Part shown: piece after piece, positions 12,447 through 25,936 of the stretch
How positions within the stretch are numbered: position 1 is the first letter of the stretch
How the letters are laid out: each line of letters opens with the position of its first letter
NCBI GenBank assembly: GCA_949317995.1
Contig: OX439036.1
Span: forward strand, 102,717,891-102,781,890
DNA length: 64,000 bases
Reading direction: 5' to 3'
DNA from: Acholoe squamosa
Taxonomy: Eukaryota; Annelida; Polychaeta; Phyllodocida; Polynoidae
Notes under the pieces: generated by a model
Told to the model about the DNA's origin: nothing
Seen by the model: the letters and a program-made list of their open reading frames with translations, nothing else
Databases searched by the model: none
Position numbers and translations under genes: made by a program

Positions 12447-14062
12447 AGAGTTAAGGCAAGAGCTAACACCGATGGATGTGGAGGGAATTTGATTGTCCCC
12501 TTGTGGTTCTTCAGTCCCACCAGTGAGGGAAGCATTGGGAGGCCGAAATCAGACTTTAATGTGATATACCCAGGTCTATTCCAGTGGAGATGGATTGAAA
12601 TGTGCTTTGTAGTTTAATTTGGGACTGGAATGCAATTACTGGTTGGATGGCGTGTAATTTGGATGTCGATGGCTGTTTTCCCCTTGTGGTTACCAGTCCC
12701 TATACCAGTACGTACAGTCAATGCCTTACTTCCACGCCATCCCACAATACACTCTGCACATATGTAGTGCTAAAACAGGAAGAATTGGGTGTTTCTACCT
12801 TGCAGAACAGAGCTGATTTGTGTAAATGAAGCAATTCTGAATAATTGTGTTTCAGGTTTTCTGTCTACAATTGTCAAAGAGAGTGAAAGCCTATACTCCT
12901 TCCTCAGTAGACGTTGGCTGGTGAGGCATACTTTGTGCCATTAGATGTTGCGGGTTCTGGATGGGGCTGGGATGGGACTCTCCTCATTGAATCACCCTAT
13001 AATGAGGGATTTGAGACCCCCAGGCCTCTCAGGTGGAACCAGACGGTGCCAGAGACATTTTAATTTGTCTAATCTTCTACCATGGCTATTATTATTGTTA
13101 CACTGGCTTCATTATAAGATGATGGGTACATATAGCATGGCTTCTAGACTAAGAGCTTCCCTTGCACGTCTGAAAAGGGTCATTATGTCCTCTTTGTTTT
13201 CTGCACAAGTACGGGCACTGACACATCCATGTGTGAAAGTACTGTCTACTCTGGCTTTCAGTTTCACACCATGGTTCTGACCTTATCTGCCGAAATTACC
13301 TTAAACAATCATGACTCGTGTATCATATAGGCCTAATCCAAGATTGAGCTATACTTGAATGCTTAAGTCACCAAATGGAGAAATTATTCTTACAATAGGA
13401 ATTCAGTTTCCTGAATTCATTCAGTCTAACCCAGGAAGGCATCTCTCAAGAGTGTTATTCAGCATTGTTATGGCAAGTAAGGGTGACTTTTCAGAGAGGT
13501 TGGTGATAAAGGTTTTGGACTTTTCCTGGGAAAGCCTATTGAGAACACACAGTTTCCTTGTCAAGCCTGCCATGTAATATTCCATTATTTAAAAGATAAT
13601 TGTCTTGTGAATCCCTTGGCGTAAGTCATTTGCATTTGTAGTCACAACAAGCAAAGTGATGAGTTTTCACCAAAATCAAACTACACTTTTTTCACCCAAA
13701 AAGGAACCCTTTCTTGCTGCATGGGCCTATAGTAGCCTATAGTATAGCCACCTACAGAAGCGTACAGTGTGCTGTGGTTAGGTATAGACAGTGGTGCATG
13801 GTGAGGCATGATTTGTGTCATTAGAACTGGCAGGTTCCGGCTGGGGCAGAGACGGGGCCTCATTATTGTATTACCTCCTAATGAGGGGTAAGAGACCCAA
13901 AGCAGCTCACAGTCTGCTCATGGACTGCTCACAGACTGCTCACAGTCCACTCAGGCTGTAAGGTGACCTGTGGGAGCCTGACATGCCAAGACTGGTGTTA
14001 GCTACTGCATGGTGTAATGATAAAGCTAGTAATCTTACAGGAAATGTCGTCAAAATAACAAT

Positions 14063-14138
14063 TGGAGGGCGATTCATAAAAACTGGCGACCATTGTACCT
14101 ATCATAGTTGTCAGTTTTTTTTTATGAATCGCCCTCCA
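14063..14138. mobile_element. 76-bp foldback with GGAGGGCGATTCATAAAA ends
   Basis: The arm tggagggcgattcataaaaa is inverted at tttttatgaatcgccctcca. Almost the entire element is arm, with a loop of about 30 bases. From 14139 to 16560 I see no gene, only a (CT)n run. Confidence 0.85.
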
Positions 14139-15491
14139 GATCTCTTGCAACTCTGGGAGAGGGATTTCACCGTTATTCTCACTGACGGAGATTCTTTGTT
14201 TCAGAGTGCTTACTTAACTTTACTGCCATATGGGGCTTCATTATAGAAAAATGTTCAGTTTTACGAGGATGCATGGTAGATTCAACAGTTATTTCTTAGA
14301 GCGTAGAATCCTGCTTTACAATGGCCTATACGGGGCACCCAGCATGCTTGCTGTTATCAGTCCTTTTCTCGGAAGGTCCCAGCTCATGCAGAGTTCAGCT
14401 CACTAAGGATCCTGCTAACCGGGAATTTCAGTGGGAACAGTAAAAAGAATTTGAAGTGTTTCTTACTACCGAATGAAGCTTTTCCATGCATATCACTGTA
14501 TGTCTTGAGGAGAGGAGAGATCATTGCATAAGCTCATTCTTGTATGTTTCAAATTGCTTTTCTATTGACTCTTCTCAGATGGGGAAGAGTCAATAGAAAA
14601 TACTCTGTGTGACAAGTCACTGTTGTCCCTGAAAATGGCTGATGAAAACAACATGCATTCCCTCATGTGACTGAGCTCTTAAACTTCTGAGGCCAGTACC
14701 TGATTCCATTATAGGTAATTGCGACAGGGCTCTTCTACAGCTGAAGAATATGGCATGTGCCCTTGTTCAGCAGAACACCAGAAGCAGTCCCTGGAGGGGT
14801 TGTAGGGAGCTGCTCATACCTAGTCTACCATTAGGTGAGCAGCTCTGACGGCGGCCAGTCGCACCATGACAAGAACAGGGCGGTCAGCAGAGGAGATGTC
14901 ACAGCCAGTTCGCTCTTATAGGAAAGGGGCTGGGGTGTGGGAAAGGACAAGGGGGGGGGGGGAGATTTAGATTTCGATGTCTTACTTTTAGACTTAAACT
15001 TGTGTATTTTGGACTGGTGCATTCTGTAATAATAGATATTAGGTCCGAGGGCCGTACCTGCCCTTTAGAAATCCATACAAGAAGCATCTGGGGGTATGTT
15101 TGGGATTTCGACCTGGCTGGGAGTCGTATGACGTCACACTGGAGACACAAGTTTATGTCACCACAGTTCCTCAGGGCAGTGTTGGGACATGGTTTCAGAT
15201 GAGATCTCATCTGAATCTAATGCTGTTGGGTGCCCATCGGCAATTATAGTGGAATTAAAAAGATTTGGTATTAATAGTGAACCAAATAATCATATTCCAA
15301 GCTCTTATAGAACTAGAAACAATTAAAGGGCTAAGGATAGTGTCCCTTTGCCGTCCGTCAAACCCCGGAAACCACGACGGCGTCAACATTCATCTCCGCG
15401 GAGGGCCAGGTCGACTCTCCAAGCATGCACCCTTTTGCATACAAGAAAGCCTCCCTTCTCACTCATTTCATCCTTTCTTCTTCCTTCCATC

Positions 15492-15515
15492 TCCCTCTCT
15501 CTCTCTCCCCCCTCC

Positions 15516-15548
<33 letters not shown>

Positions 15549-15549
15549 T
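15492..15549 (+). repeat. (CT)n-rich microsatellite
   Basis: Imperfect CT repeat interrupted by CCCCCC and an A. Confidence 0.9.
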
Positions 15550-16559
15550 TTGCCATAAATACTCATTAGAATTGGCCCAAACTTTCCTTAATTCTAAACC
15601 ATGTTTAGAAGCTCACCATATCTCAGCAAAGCAGAGTAGAGGCTAATGGTTTGAAATATGTGGAGACCACATACCATAGGGCAAGTTCAGAGAAAACCGT
15701 AAGATTTCATTGATTTCTAAGGCAGAGAAAGGGTACCGGAAATCGGCCAAAAATCGGCGATTTACTACCAGAAATGCGCGTTTGGTAAAAGAAGAGTTAA
15801 AGGCTTGGTACACTTGGGACAGTCGTAAATTACTATTACTGTAGTGGTGAATTGTCCCCGATCGGCAAAACAGTCATTTATTGCTTGTACATTGTATAGA
15901 GAATAGCAATGGCCCTTAATGCTTTATGGGTTCTTTGTGGCCTCTGTATAATCTATTGTTATGGAGGTATTATGAGGATTTTATATATAGCGATAGTGGT
16001 CAGCAAATCCTGTACAATTCTTTGACTTATTAGAAGTTGCTGGATTCTGATGGTATAAATAATTTTCACTCATGTTGAGGATCAATATTGTTAGTCTACA
16101 CAAGGGAATTCAATTAAGAAGGGATGGAATAATAAATGCTTGTAAATGGAATTCTTTCGTGCTATTCCATCAGAAAACATAACTAAAATTCAGCCTACAT
16201 AACCATTATAGTCACGCGAAGTGTTCATCATTTCCTCAGTTATATTGCTTTCAGGAAACGATAAGAAACCTCCTAGAAATGCCTTGGTGGTAATTAGAGC
16301 TTTAACGCAACATATACTGCAACCTTCTCCACTTCAGCCCCCCCCCCCCACCCATCCCCTGCCAAACACTCCCACCCAGTGCTCTGCCTTTCTTGTAATG
16401 ATGGGCCGTGCCCTGCAAGCAGGCCCCGGAGGACCTGTATTTGGAGAGCTTTGCTGCTCTCTAATTGGCGCGGATACATCGATTTCTCTAAGTCCTCAGC
16501 GGGACTGGGTATGGTGCTGATTTTCCGGCCGAGCAGTTTCTGGTGAGGACTAGCTCAGG

Positions 16560-17060
16560 GTATGTGTGGGTGGCTAGGTGGAGTGTTGGGGGGGGGGGCA
16601 AGGGGGGAGCTCACAATTTGTGCATTTTGGGAAGAGGTGGTAGAATTTCGAATTTTGACAAGGAAGCAGTTAGGACGGAGTTTGCCGCAATTTTTTGTGG
16701 AGGAAGCCCCAGGGAATGAGTTCAGAGTGAGGAAGCAGTTCATGGGATGTGGTAGGGGTCCGGTAGGGAGCAGTTCATGGAGAGGAGCAACCCATTCAAA
16801 ACAGTGGGCAGCAGTTCTCAGTGGAGAAGCAGTTTGTGGTAGTAGGGGGAAGGCGAGGCAGTTCAGGGGAAGGCGAACAGCTCAGTCGAAGGGAGGATGG
16901 GTAGTTCCCTTGGAGAGGAGCTCAGGAGAGTGGACAGTTAAAAGTGGAGAACCAGCAATACACATGGAGGGAGAAGGAGGGCGGGAGCAACTCAATGTGG
17001 GTTGAGGAGGGGGGGAGGCTCAAGGTAGTTAGTTTGAGCAGCTACTAATGATGGATCTGC
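16560..17060 (+). repeat. G/A-rich low-complexity tract
   Basis: Purine-rich with poly-G runs and irregular repeats of gcagttcatgg, gaggagc and gagaagcag. It looks like a decayed minisatellite. The 147-codon frame across it is compositional. Confidence 0.6.
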
Positions 17061-17235
17061 TCTATAAGAGGGAGACTGTCTGGGGAATCCGGTCAGGTGT
17101 ATGAGACTAAGTGTGTGCTACATTGTGTGTGGATGTTATGATAGGTGCAGGGACACTTTGGTAGGTGTACGTATAGAACCTTTAGATTATGGCAATTTGA
17201 GGCTATGTAGTGCTGGCAGAAGATTGGGGGGGGAG

Positions 17236-17410
17236 TGAGTGAGTAATAGGTGTTTAACGCCATTTCGACAGCTAAGGTCATATTCATGGCGAGAACTGCA
17301 TTACTATTTCACAGAGAAATGTGTTGGTGCCCGTGCATATGTGCACCACACACATCCGAGGGGATAGAAAAGAGGAGACATAGACCCTTTTAAGTGGGCT
17401 AGGGAAGCCC
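17236..17410 (+). mobile_element. SINE-like element, copy 1, with target-site duplication
   Basis: It runs tgagtgagtaataggtgttt ... gggctagggaagccc, with tttaacgccatttcgacagc near the start. Flanks gattgggggggg(ag) at 17222-17235 and 17411-17426 form a target duplication, uncertain only because of the poly-G. Confidence 0.75.
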
Positions 17411-17587
17411 GATTGGGGGGGGGGAGAAGGAAGTAAAAAAAGAATTGAAATGGAAAATGAGGGATAGGACAGAATCAGAATTTATTATATAAATGTCATA
17501 GAGAGATGAACAGATAAACAGATGGTTACAACCAAGACGTAGCAGTAACCTATTTTGCTCTTTGGATAGAGAACAGTTGAATACTAA

Positions 17588-17800
17588 GCCATCGTGATGC
17601 ACCAATGAAGTGCTCGCCAGTCTGTTCGCCAACACATGATTGGAGCATCATGCCGACCCTCCAGGTATGTAGCAACCCTGTAGGGTCAGCATGACGTATG
17701 AATGCAGCCCTGGCGAGTTACTCGTTGGGGGCTGCATTCATATATTATGACGACCAATGGGCATGATGCATTAATGCATCAGCTGTCCTTGAAGGGTTAA
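17588..17800. mobile_element. Rearranged ATGATGCA-type foldback element
   Basis: gatgcaccaatgaagtgctc, gcatcatgccgacc and gagttactcg blocks occur, ending aagggttaacgg. The block order differs from the full copy at 11717. Confidence 0.65.
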
Positions 17801-18324
17801 CGGTTGGGAACTTGGGATGAGATACTGATGAGTGGAAAGCTCAGGGAAGGGCTTTGGATAGAAGAGACCAATATCAGTAATCGTTGAATTAGCCCCTGGA
17901 AAGTATTGCTTCAAGATGAGAAGAATTTGAAGACAGGGAGAGACTATGCCGAAGGCACCATTTTGGCGGTGGACCAGTAGTTGGCATTAACTGCAGCAGC
18001 CTGCAGGAACCTTTATCTAACCATCTCACCAAATAATTGATCTCCAAATTGTCAGCCCCCAAGGAGCCATCCATAACTAATATCAGAATTCTTAATCAGG
18101 CATCTTAACTGCCTTAAAGATCCACCATTACTGCCGTGATGGAAACTGCCTTTGTTTTAGTCCCAATAACATAAATACAGCCTTTCCATAATAGATCACT
18201 CTGAGGTTGGGAGTGAGAGTGGAATTGCCATTAGAGGTTCCGGTTAGATGCAATCCTGAGTATATGTATAGGGCGATTATCTCCCAAATGTGGTCAACAA
18301 AATAATGGGAAAATGGGGTTCGAA

Positions 18325-18515
18325 TGAGTAATGATTGTTTAATGCAATTTCGACAGCTATCGTCATATTATTCATGGCAAGGGACCTACTACATTAGACA
18401 TGAATTGATGGATGAATGTGTGTCCTTGTGTCAATGGCTGTGCATAATGTCACCAAGCACATGCAGGGGACAGAAAAGAAGAGATCAAGACACGTTTAAG
18501 ATGGGCTAAGAAACA
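18325..18515 (+). mobile_element. SINE-like element, older copy
   Basis: gagtaatgattgtttaatgc, aatttcgacagctatcgtca and aagatgggctaagaaac correspond to the copies at 17236 and 29275, with more divergence and no certain target duplication. A 25-bp unit (ttgctagatttttgctttgt) is repeated twice near 18640-18690. 18800-19910 holds nothing recognised. Confidence 0.65.
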
Positions 18516-19916
18516 GTATTGGGGAAACTGTAACACATTTTGGATAAAGCATTACATCGATGAAGTATATACCACTGAAGCTAAGGATTCAACTGATAGG
18601 TATTCTTCTTACTTGTTCAGATGGGCTTTTTCCAGGGGGGGATTTGCCAGATTTTTGCTTTGTAAATTTGCTAGATTTTTGCTTTGTAAAGAATTAAGAA
18701 GGCTTTCATCTGTTGTTCATTGGTACTGGTTATATTCTACTATTATGCCTTCCACAGATCTCGAGGTATTTAATAGAAAAGAAAATAACGATAAGAAATA
18801 AGATTTTCAAAGCAGAATTAAATCAAATTGATAGGAGTCTCAGTCGTGTAATTGGAAAGTCTCACTAGCTGTGTTTTTTGCCACAACAACTCAGAGTTGT
18901 AATAGATTCAAGGATATCAGACGTCTATAGTTTGGCAGCTGAATGATCCATGGTGCCTCAAAGCCAAACTCCAAATTGAAAATGTGGAAATGCCAAGGCA
19001 AACCAAGGACATGTGTCTGGCACCTAATTGTGGGGGGGGGGGCAGGTGGAGGAGGGAGCAGACTCCACTCAGGGATCTAAGAACTTGTTTTAGTTTAGGC
19101 TTTCATCACTGCACCAGCCAGGCTGGTTATTCCATCCCAGCAACTGGTCATTTTATTGTAGATTACAGTTCCAAATTCATTTTACCAGACATTCCAATTC
19201 CTGTCTTCTTTTCTCAGTCCACAGAGATGCCACTTTTCCTAGTTTACTAGGATTCCTAGTTCAACAGGAATTCCTGTTATATTGGTAGAAATTAATGTGC
19301 TGATTTATATGTAAATTTTCTGGAAAAAAGCCGTGAATTTTCTTGGTTTATTTTGAGTGGCATCTCTGTGCCTGATACCCAACTATTTTAACTGCATGGA
19401 GCAGGGAATGAGTGGTACAGGCTCCCAAGAGAGGTCAACAGTAACTGAGAATCTCAGGGAAGGAGGTGAAGTGTAGACTAATGGGTGCTCTAAGGGAAGG
19501 CTGAGTTGTGGCTTCTTTAGGGAGGATGTGGGTAACTGCACCTGAGGTATGACAGGTCTGAGAGTGAAAGGTGTGGTTTTAATAGAAAACTGTCAATCAT
19601 AGAAACTGATTAGCGAGCTTTCAGAAACCCTACCATAGCAGCATGGCTGATATGACTTCTGAGAGTTTCTGACGCCTTATGTTATAATACACTCAGATTC
19701 TGAAGGGTTCCTTATTGAATTGGAATTGGGTGAAAAGATTTCTTGCAACTGACAAAAGTATTTCTCATTCAAATGAATGATATGGGATAGAGGTGTACTG
19801 TAAAAAAAGGGTTTAAAAAATAATGGTTCTATAGCAACTTTGGGACAAAGTCTACACCGTTATTTTCACTGAGATTCATTGTAACATATAGTGCTTTGCT
19901 GTACTGGGGCTTCATT

Positions 19917-20384
19917 AACTCGAAAAGCGAGTTATAAGGAGACGCCCTGGGGCCCTGCACTTTCAGTCATTTTGGTGGTGCGAATAAGTTTAAAAAAAGA
20001 TGGAAATTTTATATATAAGAGGCAATTACTTAATGAATTTGTAGTGCCATTAAAGGAGGAGATGTAGGGGTCTTGCAGGAAAAGGTATTTCATTACCAAG
20101 TTTTGTAAATTTTGAGAAATTGTCAATATTGTACAGACTCAGTTGGTTGGCAGCCATAAGACGCTTTTTGCCTCCAATGGTGAAGGTATATGATGTTGAT
20201 CCATGTATCAACTTTCCCGCCTTTTTTGGCAATGTGGTGCGAATAGTGGCTTGGTGGTGAGAATAACCTGGGTGAGGGAGTGCTGATGCAACAGGATGAG
20301 TGCACAACTCATCCACTCATGGGAGCCAATCACACACTTTTCACTTTTCGAGTTATCAGCAATTTACATTGCTGCATTATATTT
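19917..20384 (+). mobile_element. Hairpin-ended repeat K, copy 1
   Basis: This 468-bp partner of 50496-50984 lies in the opposite orientation. On its minus strand both copies share an open stretch that encodes [20 protein letters not shown], but neither copy has a long ORF. The ends are aactcgaaaagcgagttata and ttatcagcaatttacattgc. Confidence 0.75.
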
Positions 20385-21192
20385 GTAGAAATTACGCTGC
20401 ATCACAAATATGGGTGATTCACTTTGTAAGATGCCTAGTAGATTCAACAGTCCTTTCTTGGAGTATTGTCAGATACAGTCCAGGAAGCCTAATCTAAAAG
20501 AAAGTTGAAAGCCTCTTCAGGAATCTCAGTGGAATGATACACTTGCTCATCCTAAAAGCCCACCCTCTCCCCTCCCCATCTTTCTCCTGTACATACAAGT
20601 AGACCTATAAGTGTGAAATCTTCTGGGACCTATTACGGCATGCTAGAAGTAAGAGCAAAGAGCCACTACGTGGTAGGCATACCCAGACACCATTGACATA
20701 GCTATCAGTGTAGCCTAGCCCTTGCAGGATAGCATGGATGCACCAGGGCTGCCTTGGACATAATAGATTCAGTATAGGGCCTACTACTCGATTCCAACCT
20801 GAGACTTGCAATTGTCTTAAAGTGTATTTTTCAGTTTTAATCACATTTTTCTTCCGGTGCTTATTCAAGGCTGACACTTATTTACAGAATCTATTGTTAA
20901 CTTGTTTATATCTTCTGCCCATTTAGGAGAGACCCTATATAGCGACCCTACCTTTTCTGTTTGTGCTGCTATGGCCCATGTCAGTTATCAATGAATCTCA
21001 AGGGGAAAATGGGAGGGAGGGCAACACACCCACACCTGATAAAAGATTTACATATGATAGAGATGTGCCTATAAGCAAATCCCTGTTTAAGATATGACTG
21101 AACATTGATGTTGACACACGGGCACTGAGATGTGACATGGTATACATCAATTATTAACTACCCTAAGGGGAGGGGAGAGAAAAGTGACAGTC

Positions 21193-21461
21193 CTGGAGGC
21201 CATTTCTCAATGTACTACGACTATACACACAGCCACTACGATTTAAAAATGGCAAGAATAAGCCAGGCTATTGTAGGAACTGCCCTACGACTGCTCACTA
21301 TGATTAGCAGCTATGCAGTAATTGCATAAGGTTTAGTAGGTCAGTTGTACTGGTGCAGACATTAGGGACTACTATTGTATGGTACTGTTATGGCCAAATT
21401 ATTAGGTTCTCACTAAGATTTAAAGGGCAGCAGTCGTAGTGTGTTAAGAAATGGCCTCCTG
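21193..21461. mobile_element. Foldback element F, copy with AGGCCATTTCT ends
   Basis: The ends ctggaggccatttctcaatg and gtgttaagaaatggcctcct are inverted repeats, and cgactg blocks repeat inside. 20385-21192 holds no recognised feature. Confidence 0.75.
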
Positions 21462-21625
21462 TACACCTGATGACAGATAATTATGTAAGTCTGATGTAAA
21501 GCCTACATATAACCCAGTATTAATGTAGATACTGCACTAATATGTGATATTAGGTCCTGTCAATCAGAAAACAATTACTGACAGCTCAGTGCTTTGTAAT
21601 ATGTGAATCCCAGTCTACACACAAA

Positions 21626-21637
21626 ATATATATATAT

Positions 21638-21701
<64 letters not shown>
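21626..21701 (+). repeat. (AT)n microsatellite
   Basis: About 75 bases of TA with two interruptions. From 21702 to 24118 there is no recognised gene; several 'agggagtc' hairpin motifs (for example gactccctttctgaagggag at 22019) recur up to 22830. Confidence 0.95.
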
Positions 21702-21703
<2 letters not shown>

Positions 21704-24118
21704 GTTGGCACTAGCGTTTTCTAAGCAAGAAGCATAAGATACGTGAGTTAAATACCTCTCAAATTTAACTTCATATAGACAACTTTCAGGTCGTTCTTCT
21801 ATCTGCTGACCATTCAGTGACATGCCCTGAAGTTGTCAATATGACGCGGCTGTGCAAGGGTTGCCAAGTTAGATTTGACAGGTTTTGCCTTATCAATATT
21901 ATGCTGCTCACTTTGAACACCCTATTTCTCCCGTTTAGGTCCAGGAGACCAGAGGAAAAGAGAAGGGGAGTTCTGGTTTTGCATTCAAAATGGACCCCTT
22001 TATGACTTCCTTTACAAAGACTCCCTTTCTGAAGGGAGTCTTGGCACAGTGACCAGTAGATTTGGCATGTTTGTGGGAAAATATATCTTTATTCATCAAT
22101 TTTCATCATAGGTTGATTGGTTGTTGAAAGTTGAGTCCCATTTCATGTTACTGTGTGGCAGAAAATGGATATGCTGGTCTACTCAAATTCTGTAGTTCTC
22201 TGAAAAAAAAAAGAAAAAAGATTTACATTGCATGTTAGGAAATGAGAAATAGCTAATTACAAATGTAGATGTATAACACCTGGATATTAGACATGTTTAA
22301 ACACAGCCATCCATACTAAGTCCACCACCCCCCCCCAACACACACACACTACATCCCATATTTTCACAGTGAAAATGCATTTTAGCCATACAAGCAGTGC
22401 ACCCAGAGGAGTGAGCTATCAACAAGGACTTTGCTTTTTGCTAACACACCACAGCATTGAAGATTGGACCCAATAAAATGATACTTTTTCACCTACCTCA
22501 GTGTAACAATCCTCCTGTGTGTAAGCCATGATGCTGCAGTCTCCCTCAGTCATACTGTTTGAATGTGGAGCTATGTTTAGAACAGCCAATCAGCTTCTTT
22601 CTGGGTCAACCATGTCCCAGATCCCTTTGCCATGCAATGACTCCCTTAGACTCCATAAGGGAGTCCTGTCCACCATTATCACCACTCAGCTAGCCCTGAC
22701 TCTGTTTTGATACATGGGAAAGGGAGTCACAGCCTTTAGAGGTGGGTCAGACAGCCTGCAAAGGGTATCAGGGTAAGGTGTGACTCTCTTTTGGGGACCC
22801 AGGACTCCCTTCCGACTTCCTTCATTCTCTCTGTGCTCATCAGAAGAATCGTCATTTGAATTTTCTTTTAGAAGTTTTCTGAGAAAAATGTACCAAAAAT
22901 GAGCTAAAGTAGTCAACTTTTTTACCAAATAAAGGATTATAGTCCAGTGAATGCAGCTGGCTATCAATAATAGTCATTATCACAATTTTATAAAGTCAAT
23001 GATAAATTTACTTTTAAAATGCAGATTTTCTTACAAACGGCCATTTGCAATGCACCGTGATGCATTCATGCCCAAATGAAATGCTAAAGCAAAAACAAAA
23101 AAAAAAAGATTAAATTAAATCCTCCCACGTCACTTTTTTCATGACTTGGTGATGAGAAACAAGTTTTTTTTTTGAGTGGCCTTACTATCGGGTGCTGTAT
23201 TGCTGCGCCATGGCAAAATATTCACATGAAGCCCTGGGACATCATGTCGTCCTTGAACAACCATTAAGGGGTGGGCAGAGGATGAAGGCCCAGCCTACAC
23301 CTGATGGCACCATTAACAAACAACTCTATCAATTAGATTGACTAGCTTATGTCCACCTGGGGCACACACCACCCACCTACAGGAATAACTACTCCCTTAC
23401 CAGGAGGGTGTTGCGGATATGATAGGAATTGAGTTCTGTAGTAGGTGCTATCCCCAAAATGGAACTGACTGGCCTCAGGGAATCAATTCTCTGCTGCAAA
23501 GTTGCCAAAAGGTAACTAGTCGTGGAAGTGGTTAAGGGGTGGCCTTGAATTGGTGAACAGTCTTCTCAAGTAAGAACCAATTCCTGGCTATAGTTCCTTC
23601 CTCCAATTCCCTGGCCTACCTACTATGGGAAACATTAAGGTTGAACCAATCATAGAACCACTTCCCCCAACTTTTCGTAACACAGTGTCTGATTCAGAAG
23701 ACGTCAATTTCATTTACTGTATAGGGTGGCAAGTGGCTTCTCAGGGTGGAGAATTGAGGGGAACCGCAAGATGAGTTAGCTATGTTCAGAATAAAATTCC
23801 CAATCTCTTCACAACAGCCTCCAGGAGGACAACACACCTGGGGGACACCCCTGTCCCTACTTGTGCCAGCCCCACCTGAGGAACCCACCCCTGGAGGAAG
23901 ACCACCTGGGGGCCATACATAAGTTATAGCGAGTGGAGGAGTGAAGAGGGTATGGTGCAGTATCAAGGGGGTGGCCTTTGTCTGCTAGTCAGTACTGGAT
24001 TCGATTAGGCCAACGGAAACATTTGTAAGAAAGCAGTTAAGTGTTCTACTATCTCAAGCCACCGGGACTTATAATCCCTGTGTTTTGCCTCACTGTATGA
24101 GGAAATCCCAAGGCCAAT

Positions 24119-24175
24119 CCAGTAGGGCATTTCAAAACCATAGCTATAGATATCGTTTTGAAATGTCTTGCTGGA
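24119..24175. mobile_element. 57-bp mini-foldback, GGGCATTTCAAAAC arms
   Basis: The arm gggcatttcaaaaccatagc pairs with tatcgttttgaaatgtcttg around ctataga. It is the same family as 29098-29148. Confidence 0.75.
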
Positions 24176-24227
24176 GGGGTGACTCTGTTGTTTAGTTTTC
24201 CCACGGCCTAGTTATCTATATCGGATC

Positions 24228-24462
24228 CAGGAAGGCATTGCTCAACATGGTACGACTAAACAGCCACTACGATTTGAAACCCTCAAAGTAAGAATGCATG
24301 GTTGATCGTAGGTAGTGCTATGACTGCTCTGTACGATCAGCAAAGTCAATCGATTTGGCAATCACATAAGGTTTGTAGGGAAGTCATACCAGTTATTCGT
24401 GATATAAAGCGCATTACAATTTAAAGGGGTCTAGTCGTATCAACATAATAAATGCCTTCCTC
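24228..24462. mobile_element. Foldback element F, 235-bp copy
   Basis: The ends caggaaggcattgctcaaca and caacataataaatgccttcc are imperfect inverted repeats, with tggtacgacta just inside the left end. It shares gatcgtaggtagtg and cacataaggtttgtag blocks with the other F copies. Confidence 0.78.
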
Positions 24463-25231
24463 TTCCTATGATAGCAGAGTTGTGCTGGTCAAACAGTTTG
24501 TATCGATCTCTTGTAGACACTAGTGGAGGCTCCACTATGCGATTTTTTGGGCACATTCTCACTAACTGCTATCCCTATAGTGCCTAAGCTATAGGGTTTT
24601 GACATTCCTATATTGTAAACATGTGATTAAAAATGTAAACATGAGATTTCAGGGGTCATTTCATGGGTCATTTCTCTCCTTGTGTGCCATATTTACAAAC
24701 TAACCTTCACCTGCATAGACTCTGTGATTGGGTGGGAGTTCAATATACAAACATCAACACAGCAAAATATAAATAACAACACAGCAGTCACACAGATCAC
24801 AGGGTCTTGTACTGTAAAAATCAAACCTGTCTGATATTGAGTTGCAGAGACTCCCCAATGTGAAAGTCTGCAATGTTTACATAACATCAGCTTGATTTAG
24901 TAAACAAAAACATCTCTTTGACAACACAAGCATGCTTGAGATCGCACACAATCACAATCCCAGATAAACAAATGGCTCCCTCAACCTACACATTCTGCCT
25001 TGTAATGGTAACAAATACTACTCTTTAACCCATGTTTGTCTCCCAATTTCTGAGAATTGCTGCAATTCTCTGCAAAAATCGCGTAGTGGAGCCTCATCTA
25101 TTGTTGTAAGTTCATTAAATTTGCAGGCCAGATGCGTGTTAGGCACAGTTAGAGGCATTAACTACCTGGTTGTACCGGGGTACAACAGGGGTTCATGGAG
25201 AGGGAAACCCTCACTTACTGTTGTCAGATCA

Positions 25232-25860
25232 GGATCGTGTTTCAATAGTTTCTATGACAGGTTCGGCCAGCTACGACTTGAGATGGGTCAAATCGTACCA
25301 GCTGATCTTAGGATTTGGCTATATTGACCAAATACCTGGCTACATTACTGGGTGGTCGTACTGCCTGCTGGCTAAATATCCACCAGGAGGCCATTTCTTA
25401 ACACACTACGACTGCTGTCCTTCCAGTCGTAGTGAGAAGCCTTGATTTAATGCCATTCCAGTATTATGCAATAGTTGTTACTAATACCTTCACCAGTACG
25501 ACTGCTCTACCAAACCTTATGTAATTACTGCATAGGTGCTGATCGTACAGGGCAGTCGTACGGCCTTACCTACGATAGCCTGGCTTATTCTTGTCAGATT
25601 AAAATCGTAGTGCATGTGTGTAGTCGTAGTACATTAAGAAATGGCCTCCTGAGCAGTGACTCAATAATTCACCATGGTATGACAGCCCTCTATGTGAATA
25701 ATTAGTGGATAGTCTTACCTGCTGCCCTCTGCACTCCTTTGCTCAAATGTACCCAATCTGTGTTCTTCGTAACCACATATGTACTCTGTTAATATAGACT
25801 AATAATCCAAAAGGTGTTGACTAATGATCCAAAAGGTGTTGACTAATGATCCAAAAGGTG
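25232..25860 (+). repeat. Direct duplication, copy A, interrupted by a foldback element
   Basis: The parts 25232-25383 and 25652-25796 match 25937-26090 and 26092-26240. The element at 25384-25651 is absent from copy B. Copy A ends in three 22-bp units (gactaatgatccaaaaggtg) where copy B has one. Confidence 0.8.
25384..25651. mobile_element. Foldback element F inserted in duplication copy A
   Basis: The 268-bp element has inverted ends caggaggccatttcttaaca + cactacgactg and, at the right, cagtcgtag-like + tacattaagaaatggcctcctg. The related copy B provides the empty site, which proves insertion of this exact segment. Confidence 0.88.
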
Positions 25861-25936
25861 TTGACTCACCCATGTATAGAGTGCCTTCTGACCCCTGAAA
25901 TCTCCAAGTCTCGTGAAAATGCATGCTAATTAGCCT

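Noticed and set aside
15265-15646. Three overlapping Ser/Leu-rich ORFs
   Set aside because: They are open only because of the CT repeat, which has no stop in any frame.
16562-17005. 147-codon plus-strand ORF
   Set aside because: It runs through a G/A-rich low-complexity tract with no recognisable domain; composition explains it.
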